Positions 37,101 to 50,374 of a DNA stretch of 64,000 nucleotides are shown in pieces. A program made the position numbers and the translations under genes. Numbering within the stretch: position 1 is the first letter of the stretch; every line of letters starts with the position of its first letter. Location: NCBI GenBank assembly GCA_009869945.1, contig WIXG01000002.1, positions 372,001-436,000 on the forward strand. Direction: 5' to 3'. This DNA comes from Mesaphorura yosii. Taxonomy: Eukaryota; Arthropoda; Collembola; Poduromorpha; Tullbergiidae. The notes under the pieces were generated by a model. That model did not search any database, was not told where the DNA came from, and saw only the letters and a list, made by a program, of their open reading frames with translations.

Positions 37101-40100
37101 TTACCATTGGCGATACACCGTCAAATAAATGAGCCGTTCCTTCGCAAAGTGACATACTTTCGGTGATGTCTTTTCCAGATTCACAGGAGCCAGATCTCAG
37201 ACGTGTCCGGAGCACATCGGGAGTAGAAGACCGTTTCTTGCTCAGATCAGTCTGCATAATTCAAGTTAAAGATCAATCCGCTTAGTTTATTTTCCTCTGA
37301 AGATCCGAGCACGAAAAAGTATTTTATGTCCACTCACGAGTTGTTTTTGGCACCTCATCAAGGAATCAATGGCTCTGTCCACGAGTCTGTCAGATATCTG
37401 CGCAGCAATCGCCAAATGCACTTCACTGAAACGTAATCAAGCATTCATACGTAAATCAATCGAACTCAAGCCTCTGATGCCTTTCAAGGAAATTAAGAGT
37501 TTATTGCCATTCTGTCATAAGTATTAATAACTTATCAGTTGCGTTGATAAAATCCTGATAGCTGATGTAATCCAACCCGAGGCGGTCAGTCAAATAAAAT
37601 TGCTCATGAAATGGTTTTTGAGATTTCGTTATTTAGTGAACCGCTTTTTATTGCCGTAATACAATCAAAAAACCTGATTTGATTGCTCACTTGAAATTCT
37701 ATCTGTGAACAAAATTAAATATACTTACTTCAGCTTATTGACGATGTCCGTGCCAGCCATGTCAATCACGCATCGTCGAACAAAGTCAGGGGCAATGGCG
37801 CTTTTGCTTAAACAACCTTGCTTGATGTCTTGTCGAAGACTTTCCTCTCCCATCAAATTCGGACACTTTGCTTCGGTCACTTCCAAAATGTGCTCAATGT
37901 TACTCTGCAAGACGAGACGATGATAATGCGCAAAAAGCACACCAGTCGAACGCAGAAATTATAAAAAAGGTCTAAAGTTCTTCTAACCTGAATATGTTGC
38001 GCCAGCATCGCGTGAAGATCATCCGAAAGCTGCTCCAGCTTTGATTCAATGACTTTCCCAGCCTCGCCTTTTTGTTCAATAATATCATGAAGATTCAGCA
38101 ACAGCTACGCAAATGACACAACGTATTTAAAACGAGAACTTTAAAAAAAAAAATAATAAACACAGAAGTGAAGATCCTTCTTGTCATTGACCCAGGAATG
38201 TAAACAAATCTCAGAGTGCCAAGTGCTAAAGCAAGTAACCAGAAACCAGATGTAAATGTTTGCAAATAATGACTCACCTGTTTCGCCTTCTCAGTGTCCT
38301 GAATAACACCTTCGGCCTGCTCAATAGCCTGAGTGTTGCTGGAGTCTCCAGTCTTCGGGTTGTTCAGTTCATTCTTTCGTAGAAGCTTCACACCTTCTTG
38401 AGTTTGGCTTATCAGTTTGTCCACCGTCTGCTGAGCGGAACTCAGAAGGAAGCCCTGTTGCAGCCTGAAAGCTTGTTGACCATTGCAAGCCTTTTTGGGC
38501 TGCGAATTTCGGTAAATGAGGTCTTGAATTTTCTTCATCACATTTTCTGTTCTCTCTGCAGAGATCTTCATGCATGGCAATGAGTCATGAACTGGGAATG
38601 GCATGTAGCGAACCGTTGTGTTGCTGTACACACATATAAAACAGATTCAGTTACGAAAACACCAGCAGGCACTTGCAAAGACAAAACAGACAAGGTCACG
38701 TACCTTTCCAACCCGTATGCAATGTCAGAGAACCCCTGCAGCGTAATGTTGTTCCGATCGTAATTGATGCATTTTATTTTGGAATTAATCTGTAGTGCTT
38801 TTGCCACGAGTCTTGCTCCAACGTCTCCCATTTGATTTCCACTGATGTCCAGATTTTCCAAGCACTGATTGCTGCCCAACGCGTTGATTACACTGTAGAT
38901 TTCTCCTTTCAGTTTCGAGTCGGCGAGTGAAAGAGTTTGAAGGACGCAGTCGTCTTCCTGCAGCATCTGAATTATGATGTCCATGACTTGTGACACGTAT
39001 TTCGTCTTCGTTGACTGTAAGTTTCGGCCGAGGTATAAATGTTTGAGGGATTTGTTCTTGCTAGCCGCAGTGACAATTGAGCCCAAGTCGCTTTCGAGGC
39101 CATTTTCACTGATGTCAAGGCTGGCCAAGCATTTGATGCCGTGAAGGCATGACTCCAAAACTTGCGCACCGGCTTGTCCCAGGCTATTGCAACTGATGTC
39201 AAGCTCCACATCCGCCGTTGACTCGTTGCACGCTAATCCTAACAGCAGCTGCTTGAGAGCTTCCAACGATAGCTTGCACGATGAAAGTGAAATGTGTTTC
39301 AGTGCCAAGCTGCTCGTCAGAAATTGCTTGAATGAAGGTGGTAACTCTTTGCCTTTCTTCGTGACGAAAGTATTTCTAGACAATTTAAGGACTGCCAGGT
39401 GCGAGGTGCAGCCACGGAGCAGGGCTCCAAACACCGTTTCTAGTACACAGTCAGTCCCAGAAAGGTCCAGGAACGTGACACAATTTGGCTGGGCCAGGAA
39501 ATTGCACAGATTCTAAAAATACGAGACGAAAATTAGCAAATTGATTACACTGGCAAGAATGGTGGTGAGGCGGGCTCTTTACTTACATTAATATCATCCT
39601 TAAGGGAATTTCCACTCAAGTTCAAATGGGTTAGACTGTTTGAGGCAGACCGATTTGAAACGAGTGCGTGAGCCAGTTGGGCAACACCCTTCGCTGAAAA
39701 CCCACAGTGTGATAAATTCAGCCATACTGGCCCACGGCACAGCTTGGAAATTGGATTGCTCAGATGAGCAGCACCTGCCACGAAGTAAGAAGTGAACGTG
39801 TAAATTGTGCATCTCCACATTCACATTCAATTTGCTAATTGGAAGTTCCGCTTACCTTTGTCTTCAATCATATTGTAGGATAAATCAATTGTATGCACTT
39901 GACTGTTGGAGTTGTTGATGATCGCAGAAGACAGCTTCTGAACAAACTCCCTGCAGAAAAAAATCAAATCAGCATTCAGGAAATTCACCGCTTAGACTTC
40001 AATGCGTACAAAACGTTGCGAGTGCGAGGTTGTTACAAAAACTGAATGCAAGTCGAGTGGTATTTTGCGAGATTTGCGACAGAAGGTCCTTTTATCGTCG

Positions 40101-43100
40101 GTGAAAGCCGAGCAAATGTTCTTTAAGACGCTGCGCTGACTAAGACAATAGGCGCAAATTAGTCTAAATGAGGCGAGTTTAGCACAACGAATGAATGCAC
40201 TTTGGCTTTGCTTTATTTAAAGTGAGAAAGACCTATCGCGCACTTGCAAATTCACGAAAAGAGGATTCAGCAGCAGATGCATTAAGCTAAAAATAAAGCA
40301 GGCAACAGAACTCAGGAGAGAAGATCAAATTGAAACGAAAAGTGCAGTCAAGTGAATAATTGTATGGGAATGATATAAAGTAGAGCATGACAAGCATAAT
40401 TTTGTATTTAACTGAACAGGCTTTTGCAATTGCAAGCAATGATGCCATTTTAGGCAAAATTAGGCATGGTAATTCGAAATGTTGATTTTGCATCTCATTT
40501 AATGTAGTAACAAATTGCTCTTGAGCTTGAACTTTCAGTTTTTCACGCGCCGTGAACTGTGTGCCGCGGGGAACGAATCTCCACTTTAAAAGTACACTCA
40601 CTCAAAATTAGACTAGACTTTGACTTACTGCTTTGCGCCAATGTTCTCCAAATGAAGCTGCTCGATGAACAGTGATTTACGAACAACGTGCAGGAGTTTG
40701 TCCATTGCTTCGTGGGATAACTTGACATTGTTCGCTTTGACTGACTTGAACCAGGTGTTGTACTCCAGAGCGCCCAAAATTGGGATCAAATCCCTAAGAG
40801 CATGAATTTCATATTTCACGAAGAAAGAGCAAAGAGGCGTGAAATTTAGCTTACCTGGGTTCAAGATGGTCAAAGTCATGGAGGCAAAGCTCTCTTGAGT
40901 CGTGTGACAAGTAAATTGTGTCGACATCCTGCAAAAAAGAAGAGAAGTAAATAATTGGTATTTGCCATTTACTGAACGCACAGGCATGTAAATTATTCAA
41001 CGCACGAACAGTTTCAGAAAATTACTACTGCAAATGCCGCATAGTCGCATTCGAGTTCGTGTATTTTCAATAGCTTTCACTTTAAGCCATAATTTAGTTT
41101 TAGCCTCAGTCTCAACGCTAAGCTAAGAGCAGGAAGCAAACATCATCAGCTCAGCACGCCGATACCGATGATGAACAGTAGTTATCTTTAGTTACACGTA
41201 TTTGCCATTTACAATTACTCTGATTTATTCGTCATTGTCTAATTGCGTACGTGTTACATTTGTCAATGCGTCTTGTCAGAAGCACGTAACGCCTTTCTGC
41301 TGCGCTGTTCTAACTTAACGGTGCTCTGGATTCGCGACTCGCGAGTAGTTCTGAAAGAAAAATGTTCTGTGCTCTGCATGTTGCCCAAATCTCTCTTTCA
41401 ATTCACAAGATGACCAATGACCAAATTACCGTTGTCTTGTCTTAAACTAATGCGTCGTCCTCGTCATAATGTGTTTAGAAAGTCACAATTCGCATCATTT
41501 GTCACTTGTCTCGTCAACTCAATCAATTTAGCTCAGCTCAACAATGAAATTCTCAAGCATGAAACATAATACATAAAGTTAAGTCAAGGCCTAATTCACG
41601 TAAGTCTTTAAGTTAATTTTAGTAACACAATCACGACACGACACGACGAAGATGAGCAATTCTGCCATTCTTTAATATCTTTCCTATGTTTAGTGGTACT
41701 TTGAACCAGTTTTTAGCATTGTTTTGATTAAGATTAGCAATAGCGATGAAATTTTATTGTTCCTCGACTCATCACTTCGCCGCCACGTTTGACGTTCGTG
41801 TTCGTGACAATGCTTTCTAATGCAGCGTGCATTGTTAGCAAGCCACGCCACGCCATGCGCCATGTGCCGTACAAATGCGTTGAAGTGCTGATTCTTTCCT
41901 TACAACAATGACAGATCAAATTAATATCACGACTCACAACTTGCTCCGCTCAGTGCTGATGCTGAACCGAGTTTCTTTCTTTTGAGGTTTATTGCGATTC
42001 GCGAATTTTTGTAGCGCACAGCACATTTTCAGTTTAACTGCTCTGCCACAGCGGTGAATTTACCATATGTAAGTTGCAGAATTGAGCTTCACTCAATCAT
42101 TGCCTTCTTTAATTCATTAGGCTGCATCTCGGCATTGATTTAATGCCTCGCCATGCCACACTCATTTCCCTTTCCCATCTTCAAAGCCCTCACGACGAAG
42201 TGGTGCGAGCCAAATCAGGAACTAAAGCCTCATTACTTTAATTAGCACAAACACTGCCGTTCGCGTGCATTTCCTCAAGAAGTTCCCACACGGTCAAAAA
42301 ACTGCGAAAGCAGGAAAATGGGTAAAATTTAACCATGCCAAGAAGGGAAAAAGTATTTAAAATATTTTAATTATCGTGAGTTCCATCTCGAGTCGTATCC
42401 ATTGCCCTCCAAACCCAATATTTTGTAACGGTAGACGTAATTCATAAGCGGGTTAACGCTCGTAAGTATTGAATCTGAACGTTATGAAGAATTCGAGCTA
42501 ATTTATTGCAGTAGAAATTTTTAATTAAAATAAATTAAGAAAACGCACATGCAATATACAATTTGAAGACGCGACGCGACGCATTTCGGGTTCTTGTTTA
42601 TTGCATGCTGATTAGTTTATCCAACTGCAATCGAATTATTGTTTACATATAATTTGATTTACACGCAAGCAATGCGACAGGAGGCAAGACAAGTTCCTTT
42701 ACGCTGTCAATTTAAATGTGAAACTCAGCACTTGGAAACTTGCATGCATTTAAATACTGCGTAGCACAGCACATTTTTTGCATGCTGGCCACCGTAACAC
42801 AGTACAAATTACATGATTAAAAATTAATTCCACGTTTGCCATTACATAATGATGATGCACGTACTCGCATTCGCCATTCAAGCATCAAGCCTCAACAAGT
42901 TTACGATTCGTAATTCGCATCCGCTGCGTGTAATTCAAGACATAATGCAATGCAATCATAATTCACGCACTCATAATCACACAACAATTAACAGAGCAAA
43001 GGCGAAACCAATCCTCAATTTCTAATTCAACGTGTGGCATAACGCATAATGCAATGGCCGAATGATTCATCATTCTTTCAATTCTCATCGCATTGAAGTA

Positions 43101-46100
43101 ATATTAAAATTAACGTGATGCGGAAGTGCACGAGATTATGCTGTCAACACTTACCAAGAGAAATTCTCGTCTGAGCGGAATAAACATTTTGAGCGCTCAG
43201 TTTATCTCAAATTTCCAACCCCAAACTTCAAAGGTGCTCAGCCCAATGCTCTGCTCAGTCAAGGATTAAGAACTTTGTCAAAGGAATTAAAATGTCCTTA
43301 AAAGGACAGCGTTTCCTTTTTGCCTTTGTGCTGCTTCACATCCCATTTCGCTCTTCGCATTTCACAAATCTTTCCACTTTGCAGAGTCAAAGACGAAGCG
43401 CGTCCGGTTTTACCATTTTAATAAAGCACAAACTTCATCTCTTGATTTTGGTTGTCCGCAAAACTACTTTGGAATTATTTGAACTTCTTGAACTGTTTAA
43501 TCAAAATTTGCACGTGCACGCACAATTTTGTCAGAAACTTCTTCGTAAATCCTCGTCCTCAATGCAGAAAACAGATTAATATTAAAAGTTTCACGTAGAC
43601 ACAAAATTAAAATCTAACACAAACACAAATCTTTCACAATCTTTACACCGACCGGTAGTGGCTCCGCTCAGACGTTAATTCATCTTCATCTGCCTGTCAA
43701 ATTACTGCGAGCAACGTCTCAGTGTCTCACACGTTGCGTTGATGAACGCAAACTGAGTTCGTCGTCGTCCATCGACAAACATCTCGACTCGAGTCTCACG
43801 TTTCTTTTCGCACCTTCGCTGCTGTTGCTGTGAAATTGCAACAATTGCCAGTGCGCACAGTGCCTTGAGTCTTTCTTATGCATGATGCCCGATGCATTTA
43901 TTTCAACAAGCCTCAGCTTTGAGGCATGCTTGAACAAACGTAATGTGTTACTCGTCGTCCTGAGGCCCAAAGCGCACACGTACACGTACAATAGAATTAA
44001 AGATGAGACTGATGAGATGAGGTACGCTACACGAAACACAAGTACAACGTGCAACTAACGGATTTGATTGGTTCAATTCATGTATTATTATGAGGGATTC
44101 CACACTAATCAAATAAATCATATATTTCATTCCGTTGCGTTGTTTTTGTTATGAATGCGAATGCGATGGAGGTACACGAATCAGAAATGAACCATCGCTC
44201 ATGTCGAAGTCGAAGCGAAGCTCAAAACAAAGCTTGGCAACAACAACTACAGCAATTCTTCGATTCTTGAACCAGCTTCTCACAATTCTGAAATGCGCAA
44301 CTCAACGTAATGCAAGTGAACTGAACAATGAATGCAGAATGCAGTGAGTTGTTTGACATGATTCCGATATCTGCACGCCGGCTTTTGTACGTCCGTCCGC
44401 TCACCGTCGACCGTGTAACAATTGAATCGAGTACAATTTGCGTGCGCAGATGCATTCAGATAAAATGCATCAGCCATAAGAAAATATGTTTTACTCCCAC
44501 ACTGGCCACAATAATTTGCAATTGGCAGAAAACCAGAACCAGTTCGTTAGTAGATCGCGATTCATTTTGTTTTGATATTTTTATCTCCTTATTAAATCGA
44601 CGGTCAAGCAAAGACGATAGGCAGGCCGGATTAATAAAATTGTGTCTTGACTGCTCGCCGCAACAATGAAGATTCAGCTGCATAAATTACACAGAGGCCG
44701 ATCGCGGCTGCGGTCGACACTCGACGGTCGGTTGGAAAGAATCGTTATGCTAATAATACGGGACAATGCAATTCGTCTTCTCCGTCTTAATAAGGATTTG
44801 TAGTACAGCACACAAAATTTATGCCGTGTCAGCGTCGAGCCGACGCAGATGCTGTCGCTCACTTTAATTCAGAACTCGCGATTCGCGGATTAAATTTCAA
44901 AGAACAGCACACGAGAATCACTTGCAGTGCAATTTAGGTTTAGTTTTAATTTTACGTTACAATAAATTGCCAAGTACCGTGAATAAACGATTTGTTTCAT
45001 GTAAACAAGATAATAAAAACGTGTTTGAAGGTGTGATGCACTCAAAATGGGCGGAACTGCGCCAAGCCATAAGCCAAGTTCATGTGTCAAGTTAATGGGT
45101 CAGGTCAGTCGGGAATTCTGCTTTGGGGTCAACGGCAAGAATTATGCAGTCTTGCTTAACTTCCACCAGAATAAATGACTGGCTGCAGATGAACTTTGAT
45201 CGGTACTCTAAACTGAATTGCATCCACCTCATCCACTTAAATTGGATTAAAATTCAATTATGGATGTAATTTCAATCAGCATCTGTGCAGTAACTCCATT
45301 CGCCTCTCCTTCCGCATCACGCATTGGCATTGCGTTCGGCAGCGCAGTAACAAATTATGGTAATTAGTTTACTGAATTATTTTTCGATTTCCTCGCTTGA
45401 TCTTTGCTCTTCTGATGCACTGTGTCTCCGGGCGCCAGCATCGAAATTTTGGCTCACGAAATCATTTCCATTTCGCTTGAGATAACAAAATTATTAAAAT
45501 GCGCCTTTCCCATTCTCATGTTTCATTGCTCCATGAGTTTTTGCAGAAGCTTTTTGCAGAGAAAAACTCCATTCATACGAATCAAAATTGCTCAACTTAT
45601 GCAATACACATTTGCTTTCATAAGTCCTCCTGTCATTCCCAAAACACCATAGCAGAGCAACTCAATGTTAGAAATGAAACCGAACTTACCCACGCCACCT
45701 CCTCCCGGAGAGGTAGACCAGTTAAATCACAACTCCATGCATACTGCGTAGAGAATCCTCCACAAGGACCGACTGACGTCCGGTTCCCGTAAAATAAGCT
45801 GCTGTGAAAATTCGAAATAGCGAACGGTGACGCGTTGTTTGGCGAATTCGTTGCTGCCCCCAAATTTGTGCTCGTGCTATTGATTAAACTAGCACTGGGA
45901 CTACTGGCAGCATCATCACCAAGTGACGTACTGCTCTTGGATTTTGGGTACGGCACAGGCGTGGATGCTGTTGTGCCGCTCGCACTGCTGCCACTCGAAT
46001 TGCTCCCACCATCAATGGAAAGGTCCAGATTCAGAATTCTTAATGCAGGAATGACTTCAATTTTCCTCACAATATTACTGGAAAACGAACAAAAATATTT

Positions 46101-46847
46101 TGTTTGGATTCGTCATACCATACAGAAATTAGGTGCCCAGGAACTGCATTCTAAATTCTGCATTTTAATCGCTCTCAAAGTGACAAGTACAGCACGGCCT
46201 CGATTCGGTGACTGCAGCTTCCTGCAGACCTATCTTAGCAATAATGCAGTACAAACAATTTTAAAGTGGGTGCATACCTGAGAAGAATGCCAGGAAATGC
46301 TTCCGTCAGCGACCTGAGGAGTGTGACTATCATTTTATCAATCATGTCAACTCGTTCCGGATCAAAGATTACGAAGCTGTGAGTCTTGTCGTTCGCCGTC
46401 AACACGAGCTGAAATAAAGAAATCATCACATGTGACTGTAGCTGCACCAACATCAAATTAACATCAGAAATTATTACCTGATTCGGTTTCTTGCTTTCAA
46501 TCGCCTGAATCTCCAAGTAATGGAAATGGAAGTCGATCTGGAATGAAAATCAAAATGGATTGGACTGCAGCCGTAAATGGACATCGAAAACGGCCCATAA
46601 AGAGCCTGGAACTTACCCGTGGTGGAGCCTTTAAGCAAAACAGACGGCAGGGGCAGAATACCTGTGATTAATTAAAGTATCATAAGATTTGTAGGCGTCA
46701 GACCCTTGAAAATGACGAGAATAAACGAAAATCAAGCCCAAGCTCTTACCAAAATCCGATTTTCGGTTTTGTCTCCTTTCAATTCTAGTTTCACAGCACA
46801 TTTCAGGAGCGGCTTGACGTGCTTGCCGAGCAGGGCTCGAATACCAT
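34144..46847 (-). CDS. CARMIL: CARMIL (capping protein, Arp2/3 and myosin-I linker / LRRC16 family), first exon missing
   Basis: Twenty-one minus-strand exons join in phase: 46750-46847, 46617-46661, 46478-46537, 46278-46408, 45690-46065, 40855-40928, 40629-40793, 39856-39950, 39587-39774, 38704-39512, 38278-38623, 37988-38104, 37729-37904, 37338-37425, 37105-37251, 36912-36932, 36444-36582, 35524-36360, 34960-35454, 34648-34751, 34144-34254; about 1540 codons. Domains in order: PH-like (VKLELKGDKTENRI, FPGILLR), a Ser-rich insert, GPCGGFSTQYA, then 16 or so LRRs (LKHISLSSCKL, SLDISENGLESDLG, LQTLSLADSKLKGE), the helical C-cap (YRNSQPKKACNGQQAFRLQQ), and the capping-protein motif LGVTVGPSVLAEMKARQEKR. 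The tail EVSRPKVSIQGW matches the human EVSRRSW. CARMIL removes CP from actin barbed ends at the leading edge. The first coding exon, ending in G, was not found. Confidence 0.93.
36912..36932 (-). other. CARMIL: 21-bp microexon of CARMIL
   Basis: Encodes KLDYLNL between acceptor TTGCAG and donor GTAAGT, phase 0 on both sides. It corresponds to RLEDLDT in human CARMIL1, just before TPKSKRKSIHSR (here TPQMHAKRRGLHGR), so it is probably real despite its size. Confidence 0.7.
40929..45689 (-). other. Large CARMIL intron (4.76 kb)
   Basis: Bounded by a GTAAGT donor at 45689 and a TTTTTTGCAG acceptor at 40929. It is AT-rich with many short purine/pyrimidine and GCATT-type words. No coding exon, RNA gene or complete transposon was recognised. 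One ATG frame of 95 codons at 43292-43579 (+) has no support. Confidence 0.55.
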
Positions 46848-49800
46848 CTGAAAAATTTAATCAATCACATTAATAACCGCTAATACATCCAGATAATACG
46901 AACTGAATTTATTGAATGCATTTCATTTCAGATTCATAATTGATTAATTTTTAGCGTTCGCCAACCCAAGCCGAAAGGTTGGGAATTTTATTGGAAACAT
47001 TTGCATGTGAAATGGAAAATGGGTACGAAAGTCTCTGTCATTTTCTATTAGAGTGAAACCCGTAACCGTAGAGCGCGCGGTCCGCCCCCAAACACTCATC
47101 TAGTGTGAGTGGGCACACGGCACAACAAGGCAGAGGCACAATCTAAATTGCCAATTAACACGCTATCAAACTCAAAGCGCTTTGTCTTTGATAACCCTAA
47201 GTAATAAAATTTCCACACAAACGGCCATTGTGATTGTGGCCATATTGCATCTTGAATGAGTTTTGTTTTTAGAACAAAAGGGTCTACGCATAACAGATAT
47301 GAGCCATAAATTGCCTTCTCACACGCACTTTCATCGTCCCATGTTTTATGCAGGTTTATGACACGCCATGAATTTTGAAGCGAGGAACGCCACGCCAAGC
47401 ACGCATTCAAATTCTTGGCAAGGCTCGACTTGGAAACCGACGACCAGCACCGAATTCATCTTAATGAAATTGTTAACCTGTCAGTGCAGTGATGGATATC
47501 AAGATAAGCTTGAATCATGAGGCTTTAGAGTTGTCGCTTCCAATTTCTACAGCTCCAAAAACCATGGCCAGGGTTAGTCCGAATGTAATTGTGACTTGAC
47601 TTTTGGCCAGCTCGGCGCTCCAGGCAAAGGCAAAGCGAAGCGCAATGCACGAGCAGTGAGCAGCCAAGGCAAGCCGCGTTCGTATTAACTTTCCTGACTG
47701 TTTGCCTTGCCGATGAGGTCATTTTTATTTTGAGTGTTGCTGCACAATACGACTGTCAATATTCATCTCATTTCGCGTGTACCTTCAGGACAAATTCATT
47801 GAGTACGGCGGAAAAGAACCGTGTGACTAATTTAAATGGGCCCGTGTAGTCATTCAACATTTTAGGATGGAGCGCATTGGCTAGGATGCAAAGTAAACTC
47901 GTAAATTGTGGCTCATAAAAACTGCCAACTGCGCCGCGTCCACTTGCAGATAAGTTGTGCATGACGGCGACGGGAGGGAGTTGTACAGGGGATGATAGAC
48001 GAATTAGATTTCCGTTGAACGCTCAAAATAGCTGACCTTTTGAGAAGATTTCAAGAATAGACAAGAAGTTATTCATTGTTATGCAAAATAATGCAGCTTG
48101 AGCACTTGGCATATGAAATTATGATACTGTCAAAATTAAAGAGACGAGTGAATTATGTGGAATCGATACGCGATAATGAACCTGGCTTGCCATTCATTCA
48201 TATCCTGCCAAATATTTTCTCGGATTCTTTGTAGTCGAGTGTAGTTTGAATGGCGAAATTAAGGTTAAATATAGTAGCCGTAAAATATTTACCATTCATT
48301 TCCTTCGTCATCATTGCTTGATTATTTGGGCCAGCGGGCATTTTATTCTTCTCTTCCACAGCTTCTTATCGCGCCGTCGTCTCTCTTCGTGTTTCTCGAT
48401 TATGTCGAAACGAAATTTTCAATTATGCGTGTACACGAAATGAGGGACGCACTTTCATTAGTTGTATCGTTGTTTTCCCAAATTTATCCCACCGCATTAA
48501 CGCTAAGAGCTGAGTCCAAGATCCACAAATCCACATCCACGAAGAAGGAAGAATCAAGTTCACACAGTACATACGGATTAGATTCACTGCTTACGCACCC
48601 ACACGACACAAACGAAGAGATTTAGAAACCTGTTTACCAAATCTGTAATCTATGCTCCACTGTTTTCGTTTGTATGCAGGCGGAGGTAGAGTCTTTTCGT
48701 GTCGACTGTCCTTGAGTTGGTCTTGGTCTAGGCGTAATTGCAATTCGCACGTACATTCATCATAACCGTCACGTACTGTGCAAATAAATTGGTCACCGCA
48801 CTGTTTTGTTCAGAGAGATGCGTTACATAACGCCGCACTACAGACTGGCACTGAATGGATGAAACAGCGATAGCGATGTGATAGGACAGGGACAGGAAAT
48901 TAACTCGCGCGTGATACCAGAATTTTATTAATTTCAGTAGGAATGATAAACCCTTACATTTAATGCACGATGAACAGTTGTCGATGTTTTAATGAAATCG
49001 AGTATCTCGACCACTCACTCGCAGAAACGATCAATGATCACTGATCACAAGTGAGCGAGCAGTAGCTTGAAACGATGAAATGTGTCCCAAATTCACTTTC
49101 AGGAAACTCTTACGTGGGTGTACTTGTAAGTAGGTTAAATATGAGCCGAAGTCAAGTAAAAATCACATAAAGTTGTGAGTTCAAGCATTTTATGGTCATG
49201 GTCAGTTGATTATTAACATTTAGGTGCACTGGCGCAAATCGCTGTATCTCAATTACAGACCCAGGATGCACGAATTTGGAATTCCAACTTATACAAAAAT
49301 GCTGATTAGCTAATAAAATGGCACTCGGGCATCAATCAGACTAGGAATTTAGACACTTTCAGAAATTCCGAGTACCAATCTACTCACAATCCACATGCGC
49401 ACAAATATTTGCTTGCTTGAAGTCCACTTAATTTGGCAGTGCAGTGTGTAGCACAACAATTTTAAATTCAGAAAATTCCGACACTGAACACAATGCTCAC
49501 AATCCAAGATTTACTCCTTACACTTGTTCGTGGAAGTGTCGGATATCCAGTTCCAATAATACCCACTTTTGACAACAACTCTCGCTGAACTGAGTTGAAC
49601 TCTCTCTTAAAATACCAACACCACCACAGAGTTTGGAGTTTAGAGTCTAGGCTCTAGTCCGGAGTCAGTCAGAGTAGAGCTGCAACTTGTTCCGATGCCC
49701 CCTCGACTCGAGAATCAAGTGAAAGCATTTTATTTTGATTCCTTATTTGGGTATATTCCCATCTGTACTTATAGAATACAAAACACCAACACGCTGTTCA

Positions 49801-50374
49801 CTATTCACTGCAATGTTACTGGTTTCATTGATGTTTCACTGCTCCAGTCCCACTGAGCCTGCTTGCCACTCCTTCATCATTTGAATGCTATACAGTACGC
49901 ACGGCACAGCTCAGTCATTGTGTAAGGAGAAAGCAAGTGCATCATTCATCACACGGTAAGCTACACGGCCCCACACGAAGCTAGCCTACTATATTGTGAG
50001 GTACAAATCTTCGTGACTCAGATGAGTACCTCAGCTTTTGAAATCTCAAACGGCGGTACCGCAGCCGTATTTCTATTCACAAGAAACTGTGCGCGAACCT
50101 TCGTTGTCGTATGTCATAGAGAATTTGTGCAATTAATTAGGGCTTTGTATATCTGCAGTTAAGCGTCACTAAACCGACGACGTGACAACGGGCACCAGAA
50201 ATTCCTTAACGATTTGGCGAAACTGAAGAACGTGAACTGACAGACTTCCACGGAAGGTATGTATTGAAATTGAAAACATTCTGCGATTGTATTAGATTCT
50301 GAATAATTTCCGTTTCTGTTTAAAGAAAATATTCTCAACCGGCTGCTTCTTGCGGTGAAGCATAATTCATAAAA
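46848..50374. other. Region between CARMIL exon 2 and glomulin
   Basis: It must contain the first CARMIL exon and the divergent promoters of CARMIL and glomulin. I could not place the exon: it should be on the minus strand, start with ATG and end in G before GT. A frame of 13 codons at about 48037-48076 fits the phase but has a poor donor and no similarity. Short open frames elsewhere look random. Confidence 0.4.

Noticed and set aside
43292..43579. 95-codon ATG frame on the plus strand with a hydrophobic start inside the large CARMIL intron
   Set aside because: No splice partner, no similarity, and composition like the surrounding AT-rich DNA.
48037..48076. Candidate CARMIL first exon (13 codons, correct phase)
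   Set aside because: Weak GTCAGC donor and no similarity to CARMIL N-termini.
49020..49060. TGATCA-rich palindromic patch, similar to one near 6540
   Set aside because: Too short and AT-biased to separate from chance.
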